Shown here piece by piece: positions 33,990 through 42,711 of a stretch of DNA of 46,996 nucleotides; within the stretch, counting starts at the first letter, position 1; each line of letters starts with the position of its first letter. The stretch lies in assembly GCA_913049915.1 (NCBI GenBank), contig CAJWZC010000020.1:1-46996 (forward strand). The letters are read 5' to 3'. Position numbers and translations under genes: made by a program. The notes under the pieces are model-generated. The model made no database searches. It saw nothing but the letters and a program-made list of their open reading frames with translations, and was not told the DNA's origin. This stretch comes from an uncultured Colwellia sp. (GTDB taxonomy: Bacteria; Pseudomonadota; Gammaproteobacteria; Enterobacterales; Alteromonadaceae).

Positions 33990-34757
33990 TTACAGCTTAA
34001 AAAGACGGTTGAAGTTATCACTCGATAGCTTAGCTATTTCTTCAACGGATTGTCCACGAATACTTGCCAAGTGTTTAGCAACTTCAATCACGTAGGCTGG
34101 CTGATTTTCTTTTCCTCGGTGAGGCACAGGTGCAAGATAAGGTGCATCAGTTTCGATCAAGAATTTATCATCAGGTACTAAAGCAGCAACTTCTCTTAGA
34201 GCTGTAGCATTTTTAAAGGTGACAATACCTGAAAAGGAAATATAAAATCCTAACGCTATCGCTTGTTCAGCCATATCCCAGCTTTCCGTAAAGCAATGAA
34301 GAATACCGCCTACCTGGTCCGCCCCTTCACTGCGTAATAACGACAAGGTATCTTCTTGTGCTGCTCGAGTATGAATAATAAGCGGTTTATTTAATTGCTT
34401 AGCAACATGAATGTGTTTTTTGAATGAATCAAGTTGCAGATCTTTAGTCTCTGGTGCGTAATGATAATCCAAGCCTGTTTCACCAATAGCGATAACACGA
34501 TCATTTTCACTTAATGCTAGTAGTTGCTCAGGTATAACTGTATCTTCTTGATTTAAAGGGTGAGTCCCACAGGTCAGTAAAACATTATCATAATGAGCCG
34601 TTTTCGCAGCCATTTCAGGAAAGTCAGCTAACGTTACACTAACACACAATAGTTTATCTACTTTAGCTGCTTTTGCAGACTGAATAACATTATCAAGATT
34701 ATTATCATGTAGTGATAAGTTAAGGCGGTCTAAGTGGCAATGAGAATCTATAAACAA
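33990..34757 (-). CDS. TatD family metal-dependent hydrolase (YcfH-like)
   Basis: A 255-residue TIM-barrel metallohydrolase. Metal ligands are visible in FIDSHCHLD, GETGLDYHY, PLIIHTRAA, GGILHCFTES and LIETDAPYLAP. TatD proteins act as metal-dependent DNases or D-aminoacyl-tRNA-related hydrolases; the in vivo role of YcfH is unclear. It is the last gene of the plsX-to-tatD run and matches the position of ycfH after holB in E. coli. The 129-bp space before it (34758-34886) shows no clear terminator. Confidence 0.92.
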   Translation of the reverse strand: MFIDSHCHLDRLNLSLHDNNLDNVIQSAKAAKVDKLLCVSVTLADFPEMAAKTAHYDNVLLTCGTHPLNQEDTVIPEQLLALSENDRVIAIGETGLDYHYAPETKDLQLDSFKKHIHVAKQLNKPLIIHTRAAQEDTLSLLRSEGADQVGGILHCFTESWDMAEQAIALGFYISFSGIVTFKNATALREVAALVPDDKFLIETDAPYLAPVPHRGKENQPAYVIEVAKHLASIRGQSVEEIAKLSSDNFNRLFKL

Positions 34758-34886
34758 CGTGGAACTCCTGTGCTTTAAAGGTTTATTAAAAAATGTATGC
34801 TACCTAGAACCATCACCAATCAAGATGTAATTTTAACGTACATGTTGAATGGTAACGGATATAATTTTTGTAACAAGAAAACCAAA

Positions 34887-35213
34887 CTACATAGTGAGTG
34901 TTGGCTCTGAAGAATTTAAATGTCGAGAGAGTATTTGTTCAATTTGGTGACGAATTTTTTCAGGATCTTTAATAAAAGTGACACCTACACCTGGCGGAGT
35001 ACCATTTTGCGCACCAACAGGGGTTAGCCAGCAGACTTCACCATGAACTATCGACTCTTCTAACGCATCTGGTAGTAATATATTTAATTCAACTTCATCG
35101 CCTAAATCATATTGGCGTGGAGTACGCACAAAAAGACCACCTTCTTTAAGAAAGGGCATAAAGGCAAGGTATAAATCACGCTCTGAATGGAACTCTACGT
35201 TTAATGGGACCAA
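34887..35213 (-). CDS. pilZ: PilZ domain protein (type IV pilus PilZ)
   Basis: A 108-residue stand-alone PilZ protein. Visible are LYLAFMPFLKEGGLFVRTP, YDLGDEVELNILLPD, and GEVCWLTPVGAQNGTPPGVG. It resembles the Pseudomonas PilZ needed for type IV pilus assembly rather than a strong c-di-GMP binder: the N-terminal RxxxR motif is not visible. It follows holB by nine bases, the same arrangement as holB-pilZ in Pseudomonas. The start is TTG at 35213, supported by AGGAG six bases upstream; no ATG fits. Confidence 0.9.
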   Translation of the reverse strand: MVPLNVEFHSERDLYLAFMPFLKEGGLFVRTPRQYDLGDEVELNILLPDALEESIVHGEVCWLTPVGAQNGTPPGVGVTFIKDPEKIRHQIEQILSRHLNSSEPTLTM

Positions 35214-35222
35214 GTTGGTCTC

Positions 35223-36224
35223 CTATGTCGATGGTCTAACGATATCGTTTATCGTCATAAGGAGCTGTTCTGCGACGAATTGTCGATTAGCTTGAGTATA
35301 AGACTTTATCAGTTTATTACTGCTGATGATAGCTTGATATATTTGATTAAGTACCTGTGCTGAAATTTTCTGATTAACAACCGGAGTTACTTGCTCAACT
35401 TCTTTGACTAGATAATATTGCCTAACTAGATTGCAGATTATTTTCTCTAACCAACGTAAAGCATGCTTATTATCTACAAGTTGACTAAGCACTTTACTTT
35501 CACTTTGACCAAGATATAAAAAATCTAAAAAGCTTTGATTGAAAGTCTGATACTCTTGAAAAATAGTATCGTCTGTTAATTCAGCTAACTGTGATAGATT
35601 GATAAAAGCATTATCATTTAATCTTGCGCTCAAGGTAACGTTACTTGGTAGCTGAGCATCACTATGACTCGATGGTTTAAGTAGTGCCAAGAGTGCTTCA
35701 CCCACCATAGGTCTGATGGCATACACTGCACATCGACTTATTATTGTTGGTAATAAACTATCAAGATCGTTGGTCATTAAAACAATATAGCTGTTCGCAC
35801 TTGGCTCTTCTAATGTTTTTAATAAGGCGTTAGCAGCAGCAACTGTCATGGCCTGAGCTTGTGGAATGAATATTGTTTTTACTTTACCTAAATGTGCTGT
35901 TTTCTCGAGAAATGCATTGCCACGACGAATATCATCAACACCTAAGGTTTTATTCTCGCTTCTCAACAATAAGTGATCTGGATAGCTATCACTTTTTCTT
36001 AACAAGCAAGCCTTACATTGCCTACAGGCAGAAACAATCGGTACATGCTCCGCAGTACTATTTGCTGACAACGGTTTATGACATATTAATAATTCAATTA
36101 ACCATTGTGCTAATGCCTCTTTACCACAACCTTCGATGCCTTGAATAATAATAGCATGTGCTAAAGTTTGTTGCTGATATTGTCGGCTTAATTGACTTTG
36201 TTTTTCACGACAAATAGGTAACAT
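35223..36224 (-). CDS. holB: DNA polymerase III delta' subunit
   Basis: A 333-residue AAA+ clamp-loader subunit. A degenerate P-loop is visible in IQGIEGCGKEALAQWL, zinc-binding cysteines in CRQCKACLLRKSDSYPDH, and the sensor region in AQAMTVAAANALLKTLEEPS followed by SRCAVYAIRP. It helps load the beta clamp at replication forks. Its stop is followed within ten bases by pilZ, and tmk ends ten bases before its start, so the three are co-transcribed. Length matches E. coli HolB (334). Confidence 0.95.
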   Translation of the reverse strand: MLPICREKQSQLSRQYQQQTLAHAIIIQGIEGCGKEALAQWLIELLICHKPLSANSTAEHVPIVSACRQCKACLLRKSDSYPDHLLLRSENKTLGVDDIRRGNAFLEKTAHLGKVKTIFIPQAQAMTVAAANALLKTLEEPSANSYIVLMTNDLDSLLPTIISRCAVYAIRPMVGEALLALLKPSSHSDAQLPSNVTLSARLNDNAFINLSQLAELTDDTIFQEYQTFNQSFLDFLYLGQSESKVLSQLVDNKHALRWLEKIICNLVRQYYLVKEVEQVTPVVNQKISAQVLNQIYQAIISSNKLIKSYTQANRQFVAEQLLMTINDIVRPST

Positions 36225-36233
36225 TTTTGCTCT

Positions 36234-36872
36234 CTAAACCAAGGCTGTTTTAACAATAAACGCAATAACAGATTTCTCTATATCCTGATGCACTTTTAAC
36301 ATTGCTTGAGACGCATCAACGGTAATAATAGACTCATCTTGTTTGGCTAGTTCTCGATACTTATTATGAACGCGGATAAAAAACTCCATTTGTTCTAACT
36401 CTATACGGTCTAAATCACCCCGAGCTTTTGCACGAGATAAACCAATATGCGGGTCTATATCTAAATAAAGCGTAATATCAGGACGAAAGCCTTTTAAGGT
36501 TATATCACTAATGGTATTCATTATCGCTTCGTCAAAGCCACGACCTCCACCTTGATAGGCGCGAGAGCTCAAGTCATGACGATCACCTATCACCCACTTC
36601 CCTGCCGCTAAAGCCGGAAGAATTTTGTTCGCAAGCAATTGACTGCGACTGGCATACATAAGTAATAATTCTGTTTCCACCGTAAGCTTTTCTTGATGGT
36701 CTACTGATTTAACCATGTTACGTAAAGCTTCAGCTAATGGCGTTCCACCTGGCTCCCTGGTGTTAACATATTCAATACCATATTTATTTAGGGTACTTTC
36801 AATGACGGCAATCGCTGAGGACTTACCAGCACCTTCCATACCTTCAATAACAATAAATTTTCCTGTAGACAT
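36234..36872 (-). CDS. tmk: Thymidylate kinase
   Basis: A 212-residue dTMP kinase. The P-loop is EGMEGAGKSSAIAV (about 9-22), the substrate region is NTREPGGTPLAEALR, the DR motif is in VIGDRHDLSSRAYQGGGRG, and the lid is in LYLDIDPHIGLSRAKARGD. It makes dTDP for DNA synthesis. Order mltG-tmk-holB is the same as in E. coli. An AT-rich 88-bp space separates it from mltG. Confidence 0.96.
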   Translation of the reverse strand: MSTGKFIVIEGMEGAGKSSAIAVIESTLNKYGIEYVNTREPGGTPLAEALRNMVKSVDHQEKLTVETELLLMYASRSQLLANKILPALAAGKWVIGDRHDLSSRAYQGGGRGFDEAIMNTISDITLKGFRPDITLYLDIDPHIGLSRAKARGDLDRIELEQMEFFIRVHNKYRELAKQDESIITVDASQAMLKVHQDIEKSVIAFIVKTALV

Positions 36873-36960
36873 ATGTAAACTTTTACCTTGGGTTAGTTAT
36901 ATTTTTAATTTATTCAATTTAGTAATTGTAGAATTGAGAAAATATTGACTTGTGTTTATG

Positions 36961-37974
36961 TTATTTTTCTCTTTTCTCCCTTTGTTTTTTCAAGTAATCC
37001 CTAACTGCACTATTATGCTCAGAAAGCGTTTTACTAAATACATGTCTGCCGTTTGCATTGCTAACAAAATAGAAGTATTCGCTCGTTGACGGGTGCAAAG
37101 TAGCCTTAAGAGCTGACAGACCGGACAGTGCAATTGGTGTTGGCGGTAGACCATTAATACGATAAGTATTATAAGCGGTTTTTTCTCGTTTATGTGCTCT
37201 AGTAATGTCACCTTGATAACGGTCACCTAAACCATAGATGATTGTAGGATCCGTTTGTAAGCGCATATTCTTACGTAAACGATTAACAAACACCGATGAT
37301 ATAAGTGGTTGTTCAGCGATATAGCTGGTTTCTTTTTCGATGATTGAAGCCATAATTAACGCTTGATAAGGTGTTTTATAAGGTAAGTTATCCGCCCTAT
37401 TTTGCCATGCTTTATTTAATTTTCTCTGCATGTTTATGTAAGCACGTTTCAATAACGTTATATCTTGAGTATCTGCTGTAAAGGCATAGGTATCAGGAAA
37501 TAACCACCCTTCAGGGTTTTCACCCTTAACTCCTAACGTTGTCGCTATCTTGCTAATATCCATATCTTGGATAGTCTGCTTAATATAAGGATGCTCTACC
37601 AGTATAGATAAGGCATCTTTAAAACGTGTTCCTTCAATAAAAGTCACCGAAAACTGGTGTTCCTTACCTTCAACAAGCTGAGTTAATAATTGCGCTAAGG
37701 TTGAATTTTTGGCAATCAGGTAGGTACCAGCTTTAATATTTGCCTTCTGTGGAAATAGACGACCATAGTTCCTTAGCCAAAAACGCGTAGGGATCCATTG
37801 TATGCGCTCTAATTGCTTTGCAAAAGAGCTAATAGAGCTACCTGCTTTTATTTTTAAAAAGCTATTTTTTTCAATCGCTAAAGGGGTCTTTAGCGCCTGA
37901 TCAAATTGATAGACTAAAGCACTTGCAGTGCCAAGTAAGACTAACAATATTATTATAATAAATTTTCTGAACAC
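36961..37974 (-). CDS. mltG: Endolytic murein transglycosylase MltG
   Basis: A 337-residue YceG/MltG-type lytic transglycosylase. One N-terminal membrane helix (IIIILLVLLGTASALVYQF), a LysM-like N-terminal subdomain, and the catalytic Glu in MASIIEKETSY (about residue 213). FVNRLRKNMRLQTDPTIIYG and YNTYRINGLPPTPIA follow. It cuts nascent glycan strands and sets their length, acting at the outer face of the inner membrane. It lies between pabC and tmk as in E. coli. Length is typical. Confidence 0.95.
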   Translation of the reverse strand: MFRKFIIIILLVLLGTASALVYQFDQALKTPLAIEKNSFLKIKAGSSISSFAKQLERIQWIPTRFWLRNYGRLFPQKANIKAGTYLIAKNSTLAQLLTQLVEGKEHQFSVTFIEGTRFKDALSILVEHPYIKQTIQDMDISKIATTLGVKGENPEGWLFPDTYAFTADTQDITLLKRAYINMQRKLNKAWQNRADNLPYKTPYQALIMASIIEKETSYIAEQPLISSVFVNRLRKNMRLQTDPTIIYGLGDRYQGDITRAHKREKTAYNTYRINGLPPTPIALSGLSALKATLHPSTSEYFYFVSNANGRHVFSKTLSEHNSAVRDYLKKQREKREK

Positions 37975-38021
37975 GAACTATCCTTAATGGCTAATGACTA
38001 GAAAACAACAGAAAAAATCAT

Positions 38022-38828
38022 TTAAATAAGTCCTTTCATTTGCCTTTGAAGTTGCTGTACATTATCGACAGTAAGTATGCGATTATTGTACGTTTTTACT
38101 GGCATGATGCCCATCAAAGAATTACAAATAAACATGGCTTGTGCTTGTTTAAGATCGCCAGGCTGAGTTTTGCATACCTTTACTTGCGGACGATTGGCTA
38201 TAACTGTCTGTCTAATAATACCATCGACACCTGAGTTAGATAAATCTGGAGTGCATAATTGACTATCAAGCCAATAAAATAAATTTGAACTGGTCGCCTC
38301 TATAACATTGCCTTGGCAATTAGTAACAACCAAATCATCTTCAATTCGCTCATCAAGTTCTGCTCTTAATAAAACTTGCTCAAGCCTATTAAGATGTTTA
38401 AGGCCGCCTAACATTGAACTTGTCGCAATCTGTTGTTTACTGTCTCCGAGGTCAATACCTCGTTGGGCAAGTGCTTGGTAATGATTTGGAAAATCAGACA
38501 CCATGATAATTAAATTCGTCGCATTATCGTTTAGTCCTAGCCGAGAGTAACCTCTACCACCACTACCTGCCGTGATCATCACTTTTAATACTGCTAGCGG
38601 ATAATTTTTGGCAACCGATTGCAATTGCTCCATTAAACGTTGACGAGATGGTGCTTGGATTTTTAATCGTTGGCAGCCATCGGCTAATCGCTCAATGTGC
38701 TTGTCTAATAGTATTACTTTGCCATTGAGAATTTTAGCGGTAGTAAATATGCCATCACCGTAGGCTAGTCCCCTGTCGGTAATCGATATATCTGTTTGCT
38801 GTTGACCATTCACCGAGCAATATTTCAT
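38022..38828 (-). CDS. pabC: Aminodeoxychorismate lyase
   Basis: A 268-residue fold-IV PLP enzyme. The N-terminal SITDRGLAYGDGIFTTAKIL and the PLP Lys in SSMLGGLKHLNRLEQVLLRA are visible, as is the cofactor-phosphate loop in VIEATSSNLFYW. It converts 4-amino-4-deoxychorismate to 4-aminobenzoate and pyruvate in folate synthesis. The place after fabF and before mltG is conserved. A related D-amino acid transaminase is less likely given the context. Confidence 0.93.
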   Translation of the reverse strand: MKYCSVNGQQQTDISITDRGLAYGDGIFTTAKILNGKVILLDKHIERLADGCQRLKIQAPSRQRLMEQLQSVAKNYPLAVLKVMITAGSGGRGYSRLGLNDNATNLIIMVSDFPNHYQALAQRGIDLGDSKQQIATSSMLGGLKHLNRLEQVLLRAELDERIEDDLVVTNCQGNVIEATSSNLFYWLDSQLCTPDLSNSGVDGIIRQTVIANRPQVKVCKTQPGDLKQAQAMFICNSLMGIMPVKTYNNRILTVDNVQQLQRQMKGLI

Positions 38829-38861
38829 TGAGTCCCACTATAACATGGATAATTTTGACAT

Positions 38862-38905
38862 AAAAAAACCTGAGGACTTCCTCGAGTTAGAGGTTAGTAT
38901 TCAGG
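38862..38905 (-). terminator. Possible terminator between fabF and pabC
   Basis: On the minus strand CCTGA...TCAGG (38901-38905 with 38869-38873) encloses a smaller CCTC/GAGG hairpin and is followed by seven T (38868-38862). It lies between fabF and pabC and may reduce read-through from the fab genes into pabC-mltG-tmk. Confidence 0.5.
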
Positions 38906-38972
38906 CTTACTCATTATTTTACAAGCCGTTTAACGCTTTATAAATAACGACACTTAAACAAAGTTAAGAACG

Positions 38973-40211
38973 TTAAATTTTCTTAAAGATTAATGAGCCG
39001 TTTGTGCCGCCAAAACCAAATGAATTACAAAGTACATATTCCAATTCAACATCACGTGCTGCACCTGCAATATAATCTAGATCACAACCTACATCAGGGT
39101 TATCTAAATTTATTGTCGGTGGAACTTGGTTATTCATTAGTGCTTGGATGCTGAAAATCGCTTCAACAGCGCCTGCAGCGCCTAACAAGTGCCCGGTCAT
39201 TGACTTAGTAGAACCCATCATTACATTCTTTGCACCCGCACCAAATACAGTTTTAACTGCATTAGTTTCTGCCATATCACCCGCTTGTGTAGAAGTACCA
39301 TGGGCATTGATGTAACCAATCCTACTAATATCTACTTTGGCATCATTAATGGCATTTTGCATAGCACGAGCGGCACCATCACCATTTTCAGGGGGTGAAG
39401 TCATATGATAAGCATCGCCACTCATACCAAAGCCGACAAGCTCAGCATAAATTTTTGCGCCACGGGCTTTAGCATGTTCATATTCTTCAACAACGATAAC
39501 ACCAGCGCCATCTCCAAGAACAAAACCATCACGATCTTTGTCCCAAGGACGAGATGCGGCTTCAGGATCGTCATTACGACGAGATAAAGCGCGTGCAGCA
39601 CCAAAACCGCCCAAACCTAATGGAGTAGAAGCTTTTTCAGCACCACCAGCAACAACAGCGTCTGCATCACCATAAGCAATCATGCGTGCAGCATGTCCAA
39701 TATTATGAACACCACTAGTACACGCTGTAGTAATCGCAATATTAGGACCTTGCAGACCAAACATGATTGATAAGTGACCAGCAATCATATTAATAATGGT
39801 TGATGGCACAAAGAATGGCGATAACTTACGTGGGTTACTTTCAGCTTTTATCAGTTTATTATGGTTTTGCTCAATTAAACCTAAACCACCAATGCCAGAG
39901 CCGATAGCAACACCAATACGGGGTGCATTTTGCTCAGTAACTTCAAGACCAGAGTCTTTAATAGCTTGGACACCCGCTGCAATACCATATTGAATAAAAA
40001 GATCCATTTTTTTGGCTTCTTTTCGTTCCATATAATTTTCGGCATTAAAGTTTTTAACTAAGCCTGCAAATTTAGTAGGATAATCTGTGATATCAAAATG
40101 CTCAATAGTAACTATACCACTTTTACCAAGCAGCAAGTTTTGCCATGTTTCTTCTGCGGTGTTGGCTAATGGGCTAACCATACCAATGCCAGTAACTACT
40201 ACACGTCTCAT
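38973..40211 (-). CDS. fabF: Beta-ketoacyl-ACP synthase II
   Basis: A 412-residue thiolase-fold condensing enzyme. The nucleophile Cys is in [15 protein letters not shown], and the two catalytic His are in [12 protein letters not shown] and [14 protein letters not shown]. The C-terminal [12 protein letters not shown] loop is present. It elongates acyl-ACP with malonyl-ACP and in the cold adjusts the unsaturated fatty acid content. The ATG has GGAGG about nine bases upstream. It is separated from acpP by about 200 bp with a palindrome and a terminator-like hairpin. Confidence 0.97.
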   Translation of the reverse strand: MRRVVVTGIGMVSPLANTAEETWQNLLLGKSGIVTIEHFDITDYPTKFAGLVKNFNAENYMERKEAKKMDLFIQYGIAAGVQAIKDSGLEVTEQNAPRIGVAIGSGIGGLGLIEQNHNKLIKAESNPRKLSPFFVPSTIINMIAGHLSIMFGLQGPNIAITTACTSGVHNIGHAARMIAYGDADAVVAGGAEKASTPLGLGGFGAARALSRRNDDPEAASRPWDKDRDGFVLGDGAGVIVVEEYEHAKARGAKIYAELVGFGMSGDAYHMTSPPENGDGAARAMQNAINDAKVDISRIGYINAHGTSTQAGDMAETNAVKTVFGAGAKNVMMGSTKSMTGHLLGAAGAVEAIFSIQALMNNQVPPTINLDNPDVGCDLDYIAGAARDVELEYVLCNSFGFGGTNGSLIFKKI

Positions 40212-40270
40212 AACAGAGCGGCCTCCGAAAAATTAAATATACTATCAAATTTTATACGTATTAGTATAAG

Positions 40271-40284
40271 AAAGTGATCACTTT
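40271..40284. promoter_or_regulatory. Perfect 14-bp palindrome upstream of fabF (AAAGTGATCACTTT)
   Basis: It sits about 60 bp upstream of the fabF start. A looser inverted repeat (TCCAATA 40291-40297, TATTGGA 40310-40316) lies next to it. An operator is possible; it does not match a regulator site I can name. A fabF promoter probably lies in this gap. Confidence 0.4.
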
Positions 40285-40337
40285 TTTATGTCCAATAGTA
40301 TTAATATATTATTGGATAATAACGTCATATTAAAGAT

Positions 40338-40377
40338 AAAAAAAAAGCGGCCACTTGTAATTAAGTATACCGCTTTT
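40338..40377 (-). terminator. Terminator-like hairpin between acpP and fabF
   Basis: On the minus strand AAAAGCGG (40377-40370) pairs with CCGCTTTT (40350-40343) around a 19-nt loop, followed by T's to 40338. It lies about 40 bp after the acpP stop. Partial termination here would keep acpP transcripts far more abundant than fabF, fitting the high demand for ACP. Confidence 0.7.
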
Positions 40378-40417
40378 ATTATTTTACTAAGCCCGATAAT
40401 ATCGAACTTATTAACAA

Positions 40418-40651
40418 TTACTGGTTAGCAGTAACGTAATCAATTGCTGCTTGAACTGTTGTAATTTTTTCAGCTTCTTCGTCAGGAATTTCAGTATCAA
40501 ATTCTTCTTCTAACGCCATAACTAATTCAACAGTGTCTAATGAGTCAGCACCTAAGTCATCAACAAATGATGAATCAATTTTCACTTCTGCTTCACTAAC
40601 ACCTAGCTGTTCAACTGTGATTTTCTTTACGCGTTCTTCGATATTACTCAT
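40418..40651 (-). CDS. acpP: Acyl carrier protein
   Basis: A 77-residue acidic four-helix carrier. The phosphopantetheine Ser is in [20 protein letters not shown]. The start at 40651 ([10 protein letters not shown]) is chosen because AAGGA lies nine bases upstream and this is the standard ACP N-terminus; the frame is open for 25 codons further up but that stretch is not ACP-like. ACP carries the growing chain in fatty acid synthesis. It has its own candidate promoter and a downstream hairpin, so it can be expressed above the rest of the fab genes. Confidence 0.98.
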   Translation of the reverse strand: MSNIEERVKKITVEQLGVSEAEVKIDSSFVDDLGADSLDTVELVMALEEEFDTEIPDEEAEKITTVQAAIDYVTANQ

Positions 40652-40693
40652 TTTATTTCCTTTACTGAAAGTGCAGTTTTTCAAATTGTGTGT

Positions 40694-40722
40694 AGTGTAT
40701 TCGTCAACAGCTTGCCATGCAA
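40694..40722 (-). promoter_or_regulatory. Candidate acpP promoter
   Basis: On the minus strand TTGCAT (40722-40717) and TACACT (40699-40694) are separated by 17 bp, which puts the transcript start about 35 bp upstream of the acpP ATG. A GCTTGC-cat-GCAAGC palindrome (40710-40724) overlaps the -35 box. Confidence 0.5.
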
Positions 40723-40742
40723 GCATCTAATTCACTTTTTTA

Positions 40743-40759
40743 ATCTGGTCTAACCTGTT
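40743..40759. promoter_or_regulatory. FadR-like operator upstream of acpP (ATCTGGTCTAACCTGTT)
   Basis: The 17-mer fits the enterobacterial FadR consensus AACTGGTCNGACNNGTT at all but two of its fixed positions. It lies 20 bp upstream of the -35 box of the candidate acpP promoter. FadR activates several fab genes in E. coli, so fatty-acid-responsive control of acpP is plausible. The match is by eye only. Confidence 0.5.
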
Positions 40760-40811
40760 GAACTATTGAAAAATATTATTTAAAAACAATGTAAGCTTTA
40801 AAAATAAAGGC

Positions 40812-41558
40812 TTACACCATGTACATGCCACCATTCACATGAATAGTTTCACCAGTAACATAAGCAGCTGCATCTGATGCTAAAAAGGCTACTGTACTCG
40901 CTATTTCTTCTGGCTTACCCAAACGATTCGCAGGAACTTGAGAGAAGATAGCTTCTTTTTGCTCATCAGTTAGACCTTGTGTCATATCTGTGTCAATAAA
41001 ACCAGGTGAAACGGTATTAACCGTTATACCTCGAGAAGCAACTTCACGGGCTAAGGCTTTAGTAAAACCAAGCAAACCGGCTTTAGCTGTAGCATAGTTG
41101 ACTTGACCAGCGTTACCCATGGTACCAACAACAGAGCCAATATTAATAATACGTCCAGTACGCTTCTTCATCATAGGACGAATAGCCGCTTTACTTACTT
41201 TAAATACAGACGTTAAGTTAGTTTCAATAATATCTGACCACTCATCATCTTTCATACGCATAAACAAGTTATCACGTGTGATACCTGCATTATTGACTAG
41301 AATATCAATGGAACCATGTGCTGCTTTAATAGCGACGAACATTTCAGCGATAGATTCATCACTAGTCACGTTAAGTACTAATCCCATACCACTACCGTTA
41401 TCAGTAGTTAAGTATTCAGTTATATTATTGGCTCCGTTATCGGATGTCGCAGTACCAATAACCGTTGCACCAAGTGACTGTAATTGTGTTGCAATTGCTT
41501 TACCAATACCACGGCTTGCACCGGTCACCAAAGCGACTTTACCTTCTAAAGAAAACAT
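40812..41558 (-). CDS. fabG: 3-oxoacyl-ACP reductase
   Basis: A 248-residue short-chain dehydrogenase. The cofactor loop is TGASRGIGKAIA (about 13-24), NNAG is in ILVNNAGITRDNLFMRMKD, the catalytic Ser is in INIGSVVGTMG, YxxxK is in VNYATAKAGLLG, and SPGFIDTDMT follows. It reduces beta-ketoacyl-ACP with NADPH. It lies between fabD and acpP, as usual in gammaproteobacteria. Confidence 0.97.
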   Translation of the reverse strand: MFSLEGKVALVTGASRGIGKAIATQLQSLGATVIGTATSDNGANNITEYLTTDNGSGMGLVLNVTSDESIAEMFVAIKAAHGSIDILVNNAGITRDNLFMRMKDDEWSDIIETNLTSVFKVSKAAIRPMMKKRTGRIINIGSVVGTMGNAGQVNYATAKAGLLGFTKALAREVASRGITVNTVSPGFIDTDMTQGLTDEQKEAIFSQVPANRLGKPEEIASTVAFLASDAAAYVTGETIHVNGGMYMV

Positions 41559-41656
41559 ATTTCTTCCTACTGTTTATATTTTATAACGCTATCTAGATAA
41601 TTAAGAATACGCATCATTTATGTTGTTGTGTTTTTATTATTTATTAATGACTAAAT

Positions 41657-42595
41657 TTAGCTATTAATTAAATCTTTTGCTTGTTGTAACGAGTCTGTAG
41701 TATTGAAACTAACACCACGTAGTGATTTATTTATACGCTTATTTAGACCTTGTAAAACCTTACCTGGTCCAACTTCAACAACTTTTTCGATACCATCACT
41801 TACCAGCAGATTGATGGTTTCGCTCCAACGTACTGGTGAATATAATTGCTTAACTAATGCTGATTTTATCGCTACACTTGCTGTTTCTTTTTTGACATCT
41901 ACATTATTAACAACATTAATAACGGGTGCGTTAAAAGTAACCTTATCTAATTCAATAGCCAGCTTAGTTGCTGCATCTGTCATTAAAGCACAATGTGATG
42001 GTACGCTTACTGGTAACGGTAAAACACGTTTAGCGCCTGCTACTTTACAGAATTCACCAGCACGCTCTACCGCTTCTTTGTGACCCGCAATAACGACCTG
42101 ACCTGGCGAGTTAAAATTAACCGCTGATACTACCTGATTTTCCTTGGCATTTTCACAAGCCTTAATAATAGCTTCATCGGCTAAACCAATAACCGCTGCC
42201 ATGGCACCAACACCTGCAGGAACACAAGCTTGCATAAACTCACCTCGTTTTTTAACTAAGACTACCGCATCACTAAGAGATAATACACCCGCACAAACTA
42301 ACGCTGAATATTCACCTAGGCTATGACCAGCCATGACATCTGGAGTCACTTCCGATTCGACTTGCCAAACTCTCCATAAAGCTACACTTGCGGTTAATAA
42401 CGCAGGTTGAGTAAAATTAGTTTTATTAAGTTTTTCTACAGGACCTTGTGCAACTAACTGCCATAAATCATAGCCTAACGCTTTTGATGCTTCTACAAAG
42501 GTTGCTTGTACGATACTATTTTCTGCAAAGTCACTGAGCATGGCAACCGTTTGTGAGCCCTGCCCTGGAAATATGAATGCTAATTTATTTTGCAT
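41657..42595 (-). CDS. fabD: Malonyl-CoA:ACP transacylase
   Basis: A 312-residue alpha/beta-hydrolase-like transacylase. FIFPGQGSQ is at the start, the nucleophile Ser is in MAGHSLGEYSALVCAGVL, Arg is in VKKRGEFMQ, and the catalytic His is in VSVPSHCALM. It makes malonyl-ACP for FabF and other synthases. It directly follows plsX with a 116-bp gap; fabH, which normally sits between them, is absent. Confidence 0.97.
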   Translation of the reverse strand: MQNKLAFIFPGQGSQTVAMLSDFAENSIVQATFVEASKALGYDLWQLVAQGPVEKLNKTNFTQPALLTASVALWRVWQVESEVTPDVMAGHSLGEYSALVCAGVLSLSDAVVLVKKRGEFMQACVPAGVGAMAAVIGLADEAIIKACENAKENQVVSAVNFNSPGQVVIAGHKEAVERAGEFCKVAGAKRVLPLPVSVPSHCALMTDAATKLAIELDKVTFNAPVINVVNNVDVKKETASVAIKSALVKQLYSPVRWSETINLLVSDGIEKVVEVGPGKVLQGLNKRINKSLRGVSFNTTDSLQQAKDLINS

Positions 42596-42711
42596 ATTGA
42601 TACTCTATTGAATTTTTTGTTAGTAAATACGTTGATTTTATACTTTTCACTTAAAAAAGTTAGCTTTATGAAAATATATCGCAGCATATAATTTTTATTA
42701 TTTAATAGGGG

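Noticed and set aside
41119-41586. A 155-codon plus-strand ORF opposite fabG
   Set aside because: Antisense shadow of a well-conserved gene; no motif, no ribosome binding site.
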